The notes below the pieces were generated by a model that searched no databases, was not told where the DNA came from, and worked only from the letters and a program-made list of their open reading frames with translations. The translations under genes and the position numbers were made by a program. From contig JAFREE010000003.1 of assembly GCA_019400425.1 (NCBI GenBank), positions 372,001 to 436,000 on the forward strand: DNA of 64,000 bases, read 5' to 3'. The stretch's first letter is position 1, and each line of letters begins with the position of its first letter. Below, one piece after another: positions 13,041-25,504 of this stretch. The stretch comes from Hymenochaete sp. R1 (Eukaryota; Basidiomycota; Agaricomycetes; Hymenochaetales; Hymenochaetaceae).

Positions 13041-14948
13041 TTACGCTGTGACGCCGCTGAAGCGCAACGGGGAGAAAGTCTTGTTCTGCATATAGTCATT
13101 TACAACGGAACTAATGGACGTCCTCAAGGGAGGAGACTCGCTACGCTGTGGCTGCGCTTCGGGAAGGTGTTGCTCCCCTGACAATTTGGTCAATCCATCA
13201 CTGCGCCAGGGGAGTTACAGCTGACTTACTTGTCTTAAACCAGCATTTACCGTGCTTAAAGTAGTAGCACATAGGGCCTCTCGGACAAACGTGTCCGTAG
13301 ATACATTCATCGCCAAAGCTGCATGGCTTGCCTAGACCCACGGTCAGCTTCGCAAGGCACTGTGCAGCTCAGCAGGACTGACCACACTGCAAAGCATAAC
13401 AGGCTCTATTCTTTGCATTCTTTTCGAGTTCTTGTATATGTTCCTGGGTCAAATCGTAATTGTGTTCACGTTTGCAACTTGCCTGGGAATCATCAGCGGC
13501 ATGCTCTCAACACTTGAAAGGGTATGGTAGACTCACCCCCTTTGGACATCTAAGAAGGATGTAAAATTCGTTGCATGGCGGTGGTATCTCTTTAAAAGAA
13601 AAGATTCAGTATGTGATAACCTGTAGGGTAAGCGTGGAGTATGCACGTTTGCATAATGGCTATGGAAGGGATAATCGATGATCAGTAACTTAGTAGTGAC
13701 GTTAGATGATATCAGATACCAAATTAGGGTCAACCTGCTTTAGCGGACCTCGATCCTTCTCGTAGTAGACCGCGGTGTTCGTATTAGGGCGTGTTTCACT
13801 GCTTGGGCTCCTATTAAACCTCCAGCTCTCCGACCCCGGCTCGCTTTCTGAAGGTGTTCTCTCGGATGGAGTTGCTTGAGATACTGGGGTTAGAGCCTGT
13901 TGCTCGCGGAACACGCCTTCCAACGAGGCCGTATTTAGCTGCAATGGCGAAGCAGGGCTTCCGGGTGCACATAACATGACGACTTTGTCCAGAAGTTGCT
14001 CCTCCTGCAACTTGACCAGCGAAGGCGTGAGGTCACTCTCGTGGCCTACTGCTGATTAGCCATCTTGCTCTACATCAACTGGATTGTCTTACCGATGACA
14101 AAAACCTTAAGTGTCTGGGCGAAGCGTGCATTGGACAACAAATATTCTGAGATTTATTAGAGATATTGAATATTTCTGCGCCTTTACAAATAAGCACAGA
14201 CCTTTAAATTTACTCTTAGTGGAGGACTTGTCAGCTCCTGCATTCACTTTTAGGTAGCGAGTAGATTCCTCGTTGATCCCCGAGTAAAAATCTCTGAGGC
14301 GCTCCGAGTGGGTTGCCTCTGATCCCTGGTCACTATAGAAAACTGACACCCAGAACTGCAGCTGATTATCTGCTTTGACTCCTGATTTCTGGAGACACTT
14401 CCAGGACCCGTCTTCGAGTCGGCGAACAAACTCATGGCCTCCTTCCGCACCTTTGGCTATAAGATGGTCGGCGAACAGGTTGCTGTCGCCATCAATGACG
14501 CATACAATGACTTTGCTCTGCAAGCATTACAAGAAGTCCTGATCAGAAATACTTCATCGTATAACGACGGAAGGACTTGAATCGCACATGAATAGATTCG
14601 AGCTTGGCAATGCGCTGCATTAATGTGAGTTTTTCTTCCTGGTATTGTTTCTTCTGATGTTCAGCACCCTCTTCAGATGATTTGCGAGCGATTTGCCATA
14701 CTTGCAGCTCTTCCTCCAGCTGCGCCACTCGAGCTGTCAAGTCAGTGTTTTTCTGGATCACTGCAGAAGATAGCTCTATGGTCAATGGTCAGATAATGAA
14801 CGCATGCGATAAAGTCTCTTGGCTGAGGGCCAGACTTGCCTTTAAGATCGTTCAGCGTGCGGTTCCTGTTATACATAGTTGAGCTTAGTATAGTGATCTA
14901 TATAAGTGCAACCCACCACTGTTCGTTCATTTGAGAATTCAAGTCCAT
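13041..14948 (-). CDS. CCCH zinc-finger protein, tandem paralog 1
   Basis: The order is an N-terminal coiled coil (LTARVAQLEEELQVWQIA), a globular domain opening VIVCVIDGDSNLF and continuing AKGAEGGHEFVRRL, a Ser/Pro/Glu-rich linker, then CCCH fingers. The fingers are IPPPCNEFYILLRCPKG, then CGKPCSFGDECIYGHVCP, then RGPMCYYFKHGKCWFK. The VxVxIDGD strand resembles the domain that recent Pfam releases call DUF7923 (from memory), found in fungal CCCH proteins and possibly nuclease-like. The second intron uses a GC donor (AAAG^gcaagt). A 52-nt intron near the end leads to a TAA at 13041; without it the frame would stop about 100 bases earlier. The function is unknown; nucleic-acid binding is likely. 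The neighbour at 15.7-17.8 kb is a paralog with the same layout. Confidence 0.8.
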
Positions 14949-15742
14949 TTTCTTCCTCGACGTTGTTGGTTCAGGCGTCTAAGATGAAAGGAGGATTAGA
15001 TTAACAGAGGAGGGGAGCGGGAGATCCAGAGGATGAGGGGAAATTATTGCTATTTGGTGTCCCAGTTTATACGCTCAGGCTAGCAGTAGGTACAAGATAC
15101 ACCTTCACCAGGCGAGGCGAACATCATGATGCGCATCAGGCAGTGCGTAAATGACAGCTTCCTTGAGCGTCTACGTCCACATATAGAAGGGCACACATAC
15201 AGAGATAAACGCTCGAGTTTAGCGCACGCACTCCACCGTATCCGCAATTTCAAACGGCCAAGAATCATACTCTTCGACTAACCTGTTCCTGTAGCGACCG
15301 TCGAGCTTTCTGCCCAACAATCATTTTGGAAAGTGATGGTGTTGTCGACTGTACGAGATACGCGGGCACGACATTGATGATTGAAGTCGAAGGGCAAGAC
15401 GCGCGTGCGCGACAACTTCGGATAAACTTGCTTGAACTTGAAGGACCCAGAACCATGGCCGTGCCGTGAAGCAGTTCACCCGACAAACAAACACCAATAC
15501 AACCAACACGAAAATCGAATTGCAATGGAATCCATGAAAAAAGATGCGCTAGTGTTACACTGTCGAATAAGTTAAGTACTTTTCACATAAAATACAATGG
15601 GGTTCCCCATTTTTAATACATCAAGAAGGTATAGAAACCCGTGAAGAAAATCAGAAGCGAAAAACAGTGAGCGAGGCGTCAAAGAGTCCCTGTTGCACTG
15701 CTACCTAGTAAAGCATGGTTTTCGAAGAAGTGAAAGAAGAGT
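14949..15742. other. Intergenic between the two CCCH paralogs
   Basis: This 794-base gap should hold the promoter of paralog 1 and the 3' UTR of paralog 2. A 260-base frame on the minus strand (15265-15525) opens only with TTG and resembles no family, so it is not called. Confidence 0.5.
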
Positions 15743-17811
15743 TCATGCAACCTCACCGTGCATAGCAGCTGATAATAGATTATTAGCGCGGTACGATAGA
15801 AGCGAGGGTCAAGGTATTACTTACACCCGTAGAATTTGCATCGCCCTTGGCGGAAATAATGACATCGGTTGAAGTAAGGACAGGTATGTCCATAGCAGCA
15901 TGACTCGCCGAAGACACATATGTCGTCTTATGATGAAAGTGGTCAGCTGTCCAATCTCTATCAGGAGCTGATGATAAGGATTGGGCCAAACCTTTGTTCG
16001 CAGCAGGACACGGGATTTTCTTCGCGTTCTGCCTCAAGATATCGTAGCCTTCATCATCCAGAAGGTAGTCATGCCCAAACCGACACTCGGAACCACGCTT
16101 GCATCCATTCGATGCAAGATAGTATAACGTGCACGGCGGAGGGTTATGGAGATTTAGGGGCTAGATCAGAGTAAAGTTCCAGACTTCGGAGGCTGAGAAC
16201 AAAAGGAAGAAGGATGTACTCACACGAGTGGGGTCAATCCTTCTCAATCCCATTAAACCTGTGCTCTCAGCGGCTTCACCACGTAGTGGAATGTCGTGTT
16301 CCCTATTATCACAGGGGCCCGTGTGATTGATCTGAGGCCATTGCTGCGCTAACTGTCGGTAACTGACGGGACCAGATACGTTACCCAATACGACATGAAT
16401 AGGGCGCTTATCACTTGCTGCGCCGTTCGGAATTGCGGATGAAGCAGATGATTGACCCTGACTGCCTTCTTCTTCGACGCCAACATGGGCTTGGTCGGCA
16501 TAAGGTGGTGGGGGTGGCGTAGATAAGGTCCTGTAAGAACTACTAGTACTATCGCTCGGGCTCAGCGGAGGTGCAGATCCAGGAGGGGAAATGTTCGCTG
16601 AAGCCTCTTTTCCCCCGGAACCAATTGACGTCGTCCGTATTGTTCGAGACACAAGATGCTCTGGAACGAAGAGCCCGGGGATAACGAGACTCGGCAAATG
16701 CATGTCGCTGACCTCGTCTGCCATTTCACCATCGCTGGGAAGTAGCACTAGCTTTTCTCTATGACAGTCGCGGAGCGACTGAAGTTCAGTTGCATAGTCG
16801 TTGTTGTGGCAACCTGATCGAGCAAATGTGTGAAGATTCAGAATTTGAGATATACGGAAGCAAAATGGGATGCACCTACCACCGAAAATGATCTTCTGTG
16901 TTTCTGGAGAACGAGCGAGATAATTTAAATGCGCTTATTCAAGACAGTCAGCATTTCCTTCACCAGCCAAAAATCTTTAATCGCTACCTTTGACTTTCGA
17001 TACAACGCCTCCATCTTCGCCTCCTACATCAACCATGACGAATCGCTCACATGATTGATTAAAACCCGACAGAAAATGCTCAAACCTGCTACGAGCCTCC
17101 TTGCCCACTCTCCCTGCCTTTGGGAGAGCTTTCAGTAATCGGCTACGGTCGAAGAAGATGTAGGCCCAGAGAAGACAAGGAAGTTCGGACGTGAGATGGT
17201 ATTCGATGGATTCGCCGAGCTGCTTGGCGGCAAGCTGACCTCCTTCTTTCCCTTTGGCAATGAGTTCGGTCGAGAAGAGAGAAGCATTGCCGTCGATGAT
17301 GCACACTTGTCGCTTCTCAATTGTCTGATGAAGGTGAGTCAGATACAAAAGCCGGCGTTGATGGGAGAGCGTGGTACTTACGTTCTTTTGCTCCAATGAC
17401 TCGACCTTCAGCCTTAGGGCGGATACTTCCTCTCCTAGAGCTACCTTTTCTGTCTCAGCAGCAAAGCAAGCACGTTTGAATATGTCAAGTTCCTTTTCCA
17501 CTGTGGCACCAAGTGAGTGTCAAAGAGACGATGGATACACGCATACACCCACAGTTCTGGATGCGATCCTCAAGGCCGGACTCTGCGGACAATATGGTAT
17601 GAATCTCGCCTGAAAACAGACACAATATCAGAACATATAAGATCCCGTATAGAATAGTGCCCTACTTTGCAGTCTGTAGAGGTAGTGGTCGCTGTCAAAG
17701 GATAAAAGGAGAAAGGGTGAGAAGTGGCTGGTCAGGAAGGCGGCGGATAGTAACATACAAGACCTGCTTCTTAGTTTGACTGACTGATGGGCTGTCTGGT
17801 TGTTCGAGCAT
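15743..17811 (-). CDS. CCCH zinc-finger protein, tandem paralog 2
   Basis: It has the same architecture as its downstream neighbour. A coiled coil (LEKELDIFKRACFAAETEK) precedes a domain opening RQVCIIDGNASLFSTELIAKG with KEGGQLAAKQL. A long Pro/Ser-rich linker (PPPPPYADQA) leads to CCCH fingers NPPPCTLYYLASNGCKRGS, ECRFGHDYLL, then CVFGESCCYGHTCPYFNRC and HYFRQGRCKFYG. The exons from about 17610 to 15743 join in phase. The 5' end is not settled: the ATG at 17811 reaches the coiled-coil exons only if a weak GC donor (AA^gcaggt) is used. The real start may therefore differ by tens of bases. The function is unknown, and RNA binding is the reasonable guess. Confidence 0.72.
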
Positions 17812-19212
17812 GTTATGGACGACGGCAAGTGATGTTAGAAGAGGTGGGAGAAGGAGGGGAGGAGGGGGGAGTGTATGACGGAACGGGGGTTTATAAACGA
17901 GAAGAGCAAAGTAGGGAGTGAAATTGGAAAGGGAGTGAGCGGGTTGGAAGGCTGAAACCTGAGTCAGCGGGCTCTTGGATGGGGTCGAGATAGAAACAAA
18001 GGCCCCGGAGAGGAGAGGAGAGGCGAATGGTATCAACGGGAGCGTCGTGCCGATAGTGTGGGTTCGAGGTTATTATACGGTCTCCAGCTTACTTATACAA
18101 TCCCTCATCCCATCCCATCGATTATTTCAAAACGGAAAACGGAACTGGCGGAACCAAAACACTTGATCGCCACAGAACACCCCAGGCCGAGTCCACACAT
18201 CTTCATCGGCCGACTAGCTGCGCCCACTCTCCCGTTGTACATGCCACTAGCCAGCTCACACATGCTTCCTGCAAGATGTGTGTAGATAACAATCGTCTTC
18301 GCAGTGGGGATTTGGATTTGAGGATGTGGTAAGGTAAGGATCGATCCGATAGGAGGGCAGCAAACGTGCCGTACCTACTATGGTACCCTCTGGCACCCCT
18401 GGTACCCCCAAAACCGCCACAAACGCACGTGACCCCTCGGCTCTCCCACACAATATTGAACATTTGACCAACTCTATTTCTCAAATCCCACTCTCTCCGC
18501 CCATTTTCTTTCTTATCGCTAAAGTACTAACAATAGTCTAATAGATTCATTGGATTTGCGCCGAGGACCGTGTGCAACGACTCACGGAGCGTCCCAGTCC
18601 ATGAGACAACTTCATTCTCAAGTCTTTAAGACCATTAGACTCAAACCCGTCCTAACGGTTCAAGAGGAAGCTACGTGGATAGTCCCGTCGACGATGGCTC
18701 TGTGAGCTCGAGCCTAGAGGCTGATAGTTGGTGTCGAGAGGCGCCTCGCTCATTTCCATAGTATGTATCAAATATAAGACTATGTCCAGTTGCGACGACT
18801 TCATTGGGTTTAATGCAGCACTAGCTCAGAAAAAGTATCAAATATTGATCGCCCCACCGCTTCTCAGAGTTACTTCGTACATACAGTTTCTCCGTGCCCT
18901 GAAAGGACGCTGCAATTTAGAGAAACTCAGTGAAGAAGTAGTAGCATATGTACAATTGACGATTGCATCCATTGTTTATGGCCCACGCTTTGAGGGGCTC
19001 TCTGTCGTGTGTGTAAAATGCCCAAAATAGAGCAAACGTAGTGGTGGACGATAGGGATTGAAATTCGACTCGTCGTGTGGCAGAGAATCTGGTTTCCGTT
19101 TCCGGTAAGATCGACGGAAGCTGGCCTCACGGACAAATCGACTCCTCGATGGCCTCACGTCGACGTGCGCTCGAGTAACTATCCTTCCTCTCACAGCCGT
19201 GTCTTCGTACAG
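17812..19212. promoter_or_regulatory. Divergent promoter region, CCCH paralog 2 and Vps17
   Basis: This is a 1.4-kb gap between divergent genes. The part next to the CCCH gene (about 17840-17890) is purine-rich on the plus strand. No long frame, tRNA or repeat was recognised. Short frames near 18200-18480 look like chance. Confidence 0.45.
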
Positions 19213-21511
19213 ATGTTCGACCCTCTTGCCACTCCTTTCGCGGATGACGCAGTATCTACTCCCCCATGGCCGTCTTCGCCACACCCGAACTCTCCAATCC
19301 CGAACCTGAAGCGTTCACCCCACCATCCTCAGAGTCCTCGGCTCTCTCAAGAAGTGCCCGCGTCGCCGGACCCTTATGGTCGCGAGCCTCAGATATACGG
19401 ACAACCCGAGTCTGGCCTTATTTCTCCGACGGCCAACACAGGCACGAACGGGAAGAAGTATGAGAAAGCCGAACCCTATCTTCGTGCGAGGATTACCATG
19501 TTAGACCGGAATCGGAGGGACATTCTCATCAGGTTCGACGCGCAGGTATGTCCTCGCAATATTCACTCTGGTCCATCTTATCGATAAAGATCATAATATT
19601 AATCATCGAATCAATAAAAGACTAACTTGCCCAACTTCACTGGAAACACGTATCGCAATGTCTCTCGATCGTATGCCGAATTCCAGCAGCTTTACGACGC
19701 TGTTGTACACAACAATCCTCAAACTATCGTGCCGGCACTTCCTCTGGCGCAAACGTCTGCTCCCACCGATGAGGAAGATGACCGACTTGTCAAGATTATG
19801 CTGCAGCGTTGGTTGACTCGTGTTTGCGAAGACCCGTTCTTGATGAGAGACGAAGAAACTCGATCCTTCATTGAAAGTGACTTTGGATATCAACCGATGC
19901 CGCGTCCGGCGAGGCGGAAAGCGGGCTCCGGTTTTAGCCTGATCAAACGTGGCGTCCCGGACGAAGACGAGACGTTGCAGAGAGCTCGCTTTGAGCTGAC
20001 GAAACTCGAGGGCCAATTCTTTGAGGCGGCGAAGGCTATCGACAAGCTCGCTCGTGCTCGCAAAAGTAAGTGTTTTTATCATTCGTGCGGAACATGATCG
20101 CTTATATGTTCCAAAGCCTTGTCTATATCTCAAGCGGAAATGGGTAACAAGCTAGTCAGCGTAGCCACTGCTGAAGCTCACCCTCCACTCGCCAACGCTC
20201 TACGTAAACTTGGTCGTACGTGGCACAGTGTATCCGATTTGGACCAGGCTGCCGCAGTTAGCGAATGCGTCATCATCGGAGACTCCTTTGGGTACGAAGG
20301 CCTGAATTCCAAATCGGCCAAGGAGACACTTTTGCAAAGGACTTCTGTCTTGGAGGAGTATCAAGCTGCTTCTAAGGCCAGTATCTCGAAACGGCGAAAC
20401 GCCGAGAGACTAAAAGCTAGCTCGAATATCAATCCTTCAAGAGTGGACGAGGCATTGGAAGACTTGGAAGAGGTATTCAGTGGCCCTTGACCTAGTTTCC
20501 TAGCCCTCAGCTGACACAGTTTTCTAGGCAAATAAATACGAGAATATTCTTGCTCAGAGAGTCGATGGAATATCGCACAACCTTCATCTTGCCCTCGATA
20601 GACACGACAAAACGGTCGACGACGATGTAACGGCTGCACTCATCGAGCATGCTCGATCTATGCTTTCTTATGAGCGCCAAAGGTTACGCGAACTCGAAGC
20701 CCTTCGATCTGACTTCAAATTAGCAGATAGCAAATCTCTCCCAGTAGCTGCTATCCCGAAACGTCCTGTACATATACCAAGTGTCGATGATGATCTCAAA
20801 CCCGCCCCGCAGCCCATTAGACCCCAAACTCTCAAACCTCAACAACATCCGCCCATCGTCCCAGCATCAGCATTCCGTCCTGCACATCTGGCACCCACAC
20901 CTCCAAGCAAATCTCCTGTCCCACCTTCCCTTCCTCCACAATCGCCTGGTGCAGGTCCGTCGACCCCTACGACCCCCCAACAACCGAGGAACGGCGGACC
21001 ACTCCTTCCGTCGGCATCAACGCCTTCAGGCCCACCACTCGGAGGAACTCTCATTGAAGGCACCAAGCCGGGAATTTCTTCGCCGAGTAGACCAACCGCT
21101 AACGCGGTGTCGAGCGCCCCGCCGACTGTACCAGGTTCGCCTGCTTCTCTAGTCGCACCCACTGCCGCCACCGCCTCCACCATTGCCTCCAACTTGCCAT
21201 TGGCAGCCACAAAACCAACGACTGCCGAAGTACCACGACCGACACCGGTCCAAGGTGGTAGAGTCTACCCCGAACCCGACCCTCTTGGCCCCTTGGGCTC
21301 AGTAGCACAGACCCACCGTACACTTACGACGAGCATGCTGGGTCCGCCATCCGGCTTAGGCTCGAACAGACCCTCCGGTGGTCTCGGCGAGGTGGACCCG
21401 CTGGGTCTGGGGACGCCGAAGTATATGTCGCAGTCAATGCAGTTACCCCCGAAACCCGCACGTCCGCGCTTGAGTGCGCGCGAGGCTGCGAGCAAGTTGG
21501 CTAATTTCTGA
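19213..21511 (+). CDS. VPS17: Retromer sorting nexin Vps17 (PX-BAR)
   Basis: Vps17 pairs with Vps5 to form the membrane-bending half of retromer, which recycles cargo from endosomes to the Golgi. Four exons (19213-19545, 19621-20065, 20117-20472, 20528-21511) give exactly 705 residues. A Pro/Ser-rich leader precedes a PX domain with YLRARITMLDRNRRDILIRF and the conserved TNLPNFTGNTYRNVSRSYAEF. A long helical BAR region follows (TLQRARFELTKLEGQF, SISQAEMGNKL, KRRNAERLKA). About 250 residues of Pro/Ala/Ser-rich, probably disordered tail end in LSAREAASKLANF. The PX-domain wording is typical of Vps17 rather than other SNX-BAR proteins. The basic pair that reads PI3P in other PX domains was not verified. 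Confidence 0.92.
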
Positions 21512-21731
21512 TTGCTAAGTGTTGAAGGTGGGAGGTCGGCTGGTTGGACAACTTGGACATGACCTTACGAGTTACGCTGGTTTACAATCGAGCATGGTAT
21601 AAATTCATTATTTACATAGCTAATGTCGCAGAAGTGATCTGGTTTAAGCACAGCTTTTCAAACATCATCTCGCAGGATTGCTCTATGAACGTAAAAAAAA
21701 AGAATGAAAAAAGGACTTCGCAGCAAGATGT

Positions 21732-24700
21732 TCATGGATCAGATCTCAACCCCGCCCAAACGGGTGGATGCTCTTTCTTTGCGTGAATGATGAGTTCTCG
21801 AATGCCAAGGTCTGTGAAAGTTGGTTTTGCATCAGGAAGGTTCAGTTTTTCGAGCCGAGCGCTATACGCGAAATAGAATGAAAAGAATTCATTCAGATGA
21901 TTTCGTAGAAACCTAGAAGTAAAACAGACGCACTTGCAGACATGACAGAATCTCTGTTCGTCATTGCTTTCGTCAGGTCCCTCGTCAAAGAACATCGCAC
22001 TGATCGAATCGAACACACTCCGCTTCCCTTCCTCATCGTCCGTCAAATCCGCGTAATCGTCTTCATCTTCGCCTTCCTCGTCTTCGACAACTCCGTTGCT
22101 TTCACCGTCTTCCGCTTCATCACCACCAACCATCGTTGCGTCGTCCCTCTCCTCTTCCTTAACGATAAACAAAGCCGCTTCGACCTCTGCTTCGCCCATC
22201 GTCCTATCACATTCCTCCGTAGACTTCCACTCCGCCAGTCGCAGTGCAAACTCAATGGGCTTCATAACATCTACTGCGGGTTCCACGCCGGGCGTGGGCA
22301 TGTCGCTGCTTATGTCCATGTCAACATCATCTACCTCGGGAGTTTCCGCAGTGAAGCGTTGAAGTTCAACGGGTTGCAAGGATAGATTCTGTGGAGCGAA
22401 ATCGGAGTAAGCACAAATCACAAACCAAAAGGAATAAAGAAAAAGAGAAGGACCTTAGGAACCGAAGTTGGGCACGACTCCTCTGATGTATCATTTGTGA
22501 CTTCCTTTGAAGAAGCTCGAGAGGACTGCAATTTGGGTATCACTGAAACGACTCTTTCCTTTGGACCAGGAGTGGCTGCTGCGACGACATTCCCTTTAGG
22601 GAGAACGTCTTGTGAGGCCTTTTCAAACTGCGGTGGAGATGTGCCTGCCTGCGTAGTCGTCATTCTAACACCCTTCGCCCGTGGTATCACGGCGGACAAA
22701 GGGGTGATTGTCCTAGCCCTAGGAACAACTTGTTCAGGTACAATGTTCGGAGAACTTGTACGCTCAGCATATGAAGAAGACCTTGTTGGCAGTGCGGTTT
22801 GCACGGCAGCAGGTACATTAGGAGGTACTGCGGGCTCGTGCAAAGCGGACGGTGGTGGAGTTGGAAGAGGATTATTGAAGTCTGGCTGAGAATTCTCCGG
22901 TAATTTTGATATTGGGTCAACGCTCAAGTGGCCTTTCGCAGCTGCGGGGGGTGTTTGTACGGGCGATTGAATGAATGGCGTTCCTCTACCCTCACTCTGT
23001 GCTTTCACAGGCGAATGGGGAGGTGGTGGGATCTCCCGCAGGTACTTGAAAAGCCTAACCTCCAGTACTCTCGCCATCCTTGCCACGATTGAGCGTTCCC
23101 CGTTAAAGAGTATAGCATTAGAGACAATAAGGCGCATATCGGCAATGAATTCGTCCATATTAACATACTGGTCCACTTTCACATCCTTGTTTGATTTCTT
23201 TGAATCGGTAGCGGCGAGCTTGTCGGTTATCGTTTGGAAGCTCATAGGATGCTGGATAACTGAGAAATAGGCTTGGGAGTCCTCAGCAGTGGGGTCCGCT
23301 GGCTTGAGGAAAGGCTGGGCTTCTGCGTCCTGAGATATAGCCTTCACAAGAGACAAACAATAGTCGATCTCCCTCGGATTAAGCGCCGAGTCCCTCTTTC
23401 GCTTCAAAGATTTCGTTGGGGTCTGAGGGTTCCACACTACCGGAATTTCAATCTGAGTGGGCTGGCAAGTCCTGGCCGATTCAGCTGCTTCTGAAGGTTG
23501 ACCATTGGTAACTGGAAGGGCCCGATGGACAACCTTTTCTGACACCATTGTAGGGTTGGCATTAGTTTGTCCAGAAAATTCTAACCTTTCGCATTGATTT
23601 CGTTTGTGAGTGTCATTGACACACTCGCCTGACGAAGACGTAATATTTGAATCTTGTTGTACTCCCCATTCTGCGTATTTCGCTCGTTGCGCTGCTGACA
23701 TAGCTTCGGCATTTGCTCGCGCTATAGTTGCTTCGCTGAAACTGCTGGGCTTTCTTGGTTTAGATCGGACGGTGCCGTTCGAGCTACCTTGAACGAATTG
23801 CGAAGCATCGTGTTGCTGGAATGGGGATGCTTGAATTGAGTTACGTCCGTCGTCTGTACTCAGTCTCACACAATATGAATGCCGTACCTTAGACAATTCA
23901 TTGCTTGAAGGCTCTGTGAAATCTATCCTTTGTCCTTTTGTCAGGTCAACCTTTATTTCTTCAGCGAGATTAATCTGAGGTTTCTGTCAGTTCTATACTC
24001 GATGAGCCTCAAATACTCATACAAGACTTACAAGTCTTTCTGGAGCCTGCAAGCCCTGAAACTTGGACTCAGTGCCACGGCAAGCGAAAATGCAGATAAC
24101 AAAGCTCACTTTGGATTCAGCAACCAGCCTTGCAAGAACTTGGAACCGATCTGCTAACTCTCTGAACTCCTGTGTACGGGCTCGGATTGCTTGTTGAAGA
24201 TGTTCACACTGCGTCGTGAGACGGGCATTTTCCGCTTTCAATTGCGGCATCTCCTGTTCCCAGGCGGTTACCTTCAATAGCCTTTCTTGGAACTGAGGAG
24301 AAACAGCATCTCGCTCATGTCTCCTCAACTCTTCAAGCTGTGATACTTGGCCTCGATATGTAGCTGCTTTGGCCCTCCACTCGTCACGTTCCTTGATAAC
24401 CTCATCCCTCTGGGCTGTGGCTTGCGCGAAGTGTGATTTTAGTTCGGTATATCTCTTGACCATTTGAGGGTAGCCGAATTCGCTGATGCAGCCATTTGCT
24501 GTTGAAGCAAGCAAGCTCACGAGCTGCCTATTCAGAGCTTCGTCATGGTCATCAAGTGGAGCAGATGCTCGTCGATGCGCAGTAGGAGGTGGACCACCGG
24601 CACTGGCATGGACATTTGGAGCGCTTGCAGGAGAAGCTGCTTGTCTTTGCATGGACGGTACGATAGGAAGGGGTCGTATAACTGACGGGAATTCACCACC

Positions 24701-25014
24701 ACCCGGTGGAGGCGCACTGGGCCAAAGAGATGTATAAAGCAATGACCCCACAATCGGCAAGATGGTCGTAACACTCACGGGAAGGTTCGGGGCCCTTGCA
24801 AAGCCTGTAAAACACGCTGCGAAGGTTGAACCGCGCGCTGGCTGACGAGCTCTCGATGATAATTGACTTGTTGTAGGTCTTGGTACGTGTGAGGTGAGGT
24901 GGAAATCGAGGTCGGAGGCGGACCTTGTCGGGCCGGGACCAAAGTTGAGCTTGAGACACCATGATGGTTCGTGATGTTAACCACAGGATATGGATGATGT
25001 CGATAGTCGGTCAT
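21732..25014 (-). CDS. Single-bromodomain protein with coiled coil and C-terminal Cys/His motif
   Basis: The N-terminus (MTDYRHHPYPVVNITNHHG) is His/Pro/Gln-rich. A long coiled coil follows (AQATAQRDEVIKERDEWRAK to LTTQCEHLQQAIRARTQEF). Several short introns near 24.1-23.9 kb lead into one bromodomain at 23.4-23.0 kb. Its signs are IQHPMSFQTITDKL, YVNMDEFIADMRLIVSNA and the acetyl-lysine region with NAILFNGERS. A long Ser/Thr/Pro linker, then a very acidic stretch (DEEGEDEDDYADLTDDEEGK), precede FCHVC and IIHAKKEHP, a possible small zinc site. A 3n intron may remove some residues between CHVC and ARLEKLNLP. Bromodomains bind acetylated histones, so a chromatin role is likely. I do not recognise the exact family or complex. 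Confidence 0.82.
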
Positions 25015-25504
25015 CTTCGTTCAAGGAATTTTTGCTTTCTCTTCAGCAACGTCGACGTTTTTCAAGAAGGGAAAATTCAGCGAAAACCCAATACTGGTAA
25101 ATATACACATATTCAGGCTCGCTTAGATATCAATGCAAATTAATCTCAGACAAAAATGTTTCAGCCCACTCGCGCAACGCGACGCGACGCGCTTGTGCCT
25201 TGGCAATTTTAACTAGGTATTGACTCAATATTAATGCTTTTTACCTGTATCCTTGTACATGTAAATGTCATTTCTCTTTTGGTCGTTCGCCAGACCGTCT
25301 GAAAAAGTCGCCCTCGAACTAAGGCGGGTTCTACTCCATAGGACTACGGTCCGTGCGTTCGTGTAGTATTTGCAAAGAGACGTGTACTCTCATGGCTCCA
25401 AATAGGACAAATGCTCTTTGTAAACGTTTCCAATGGAGGGACGATTGTGAATGAAAGAGGGCATAACGAGTTTACGAAACGAACACCGTACACGTAAAAG
25501 CTAA
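25015..25504. other. Intergenic, promoter of the bromodomain gene
   Basis: These 490 bases are AT-leaning near the gene start. A short block of CGCAACGCGACGCGACGCG occurs at about 25174-25192. Nothing else was recognised. Confidence 0.4.

Noticed and set aside
15265..15525. An 86-codon open frame on the minus strand between the CCCH genes
   Set aside because: It opens only with TTG, has no family resemblance and lies where a promoter and a 3' UTR are expected.
18540..18760. A possible tRNA in the large gap before Vps17
   Set aside because: No cloverleaf with A and B box sequences could be formed; nothing elsewhere in the window looked like a tRNA either.
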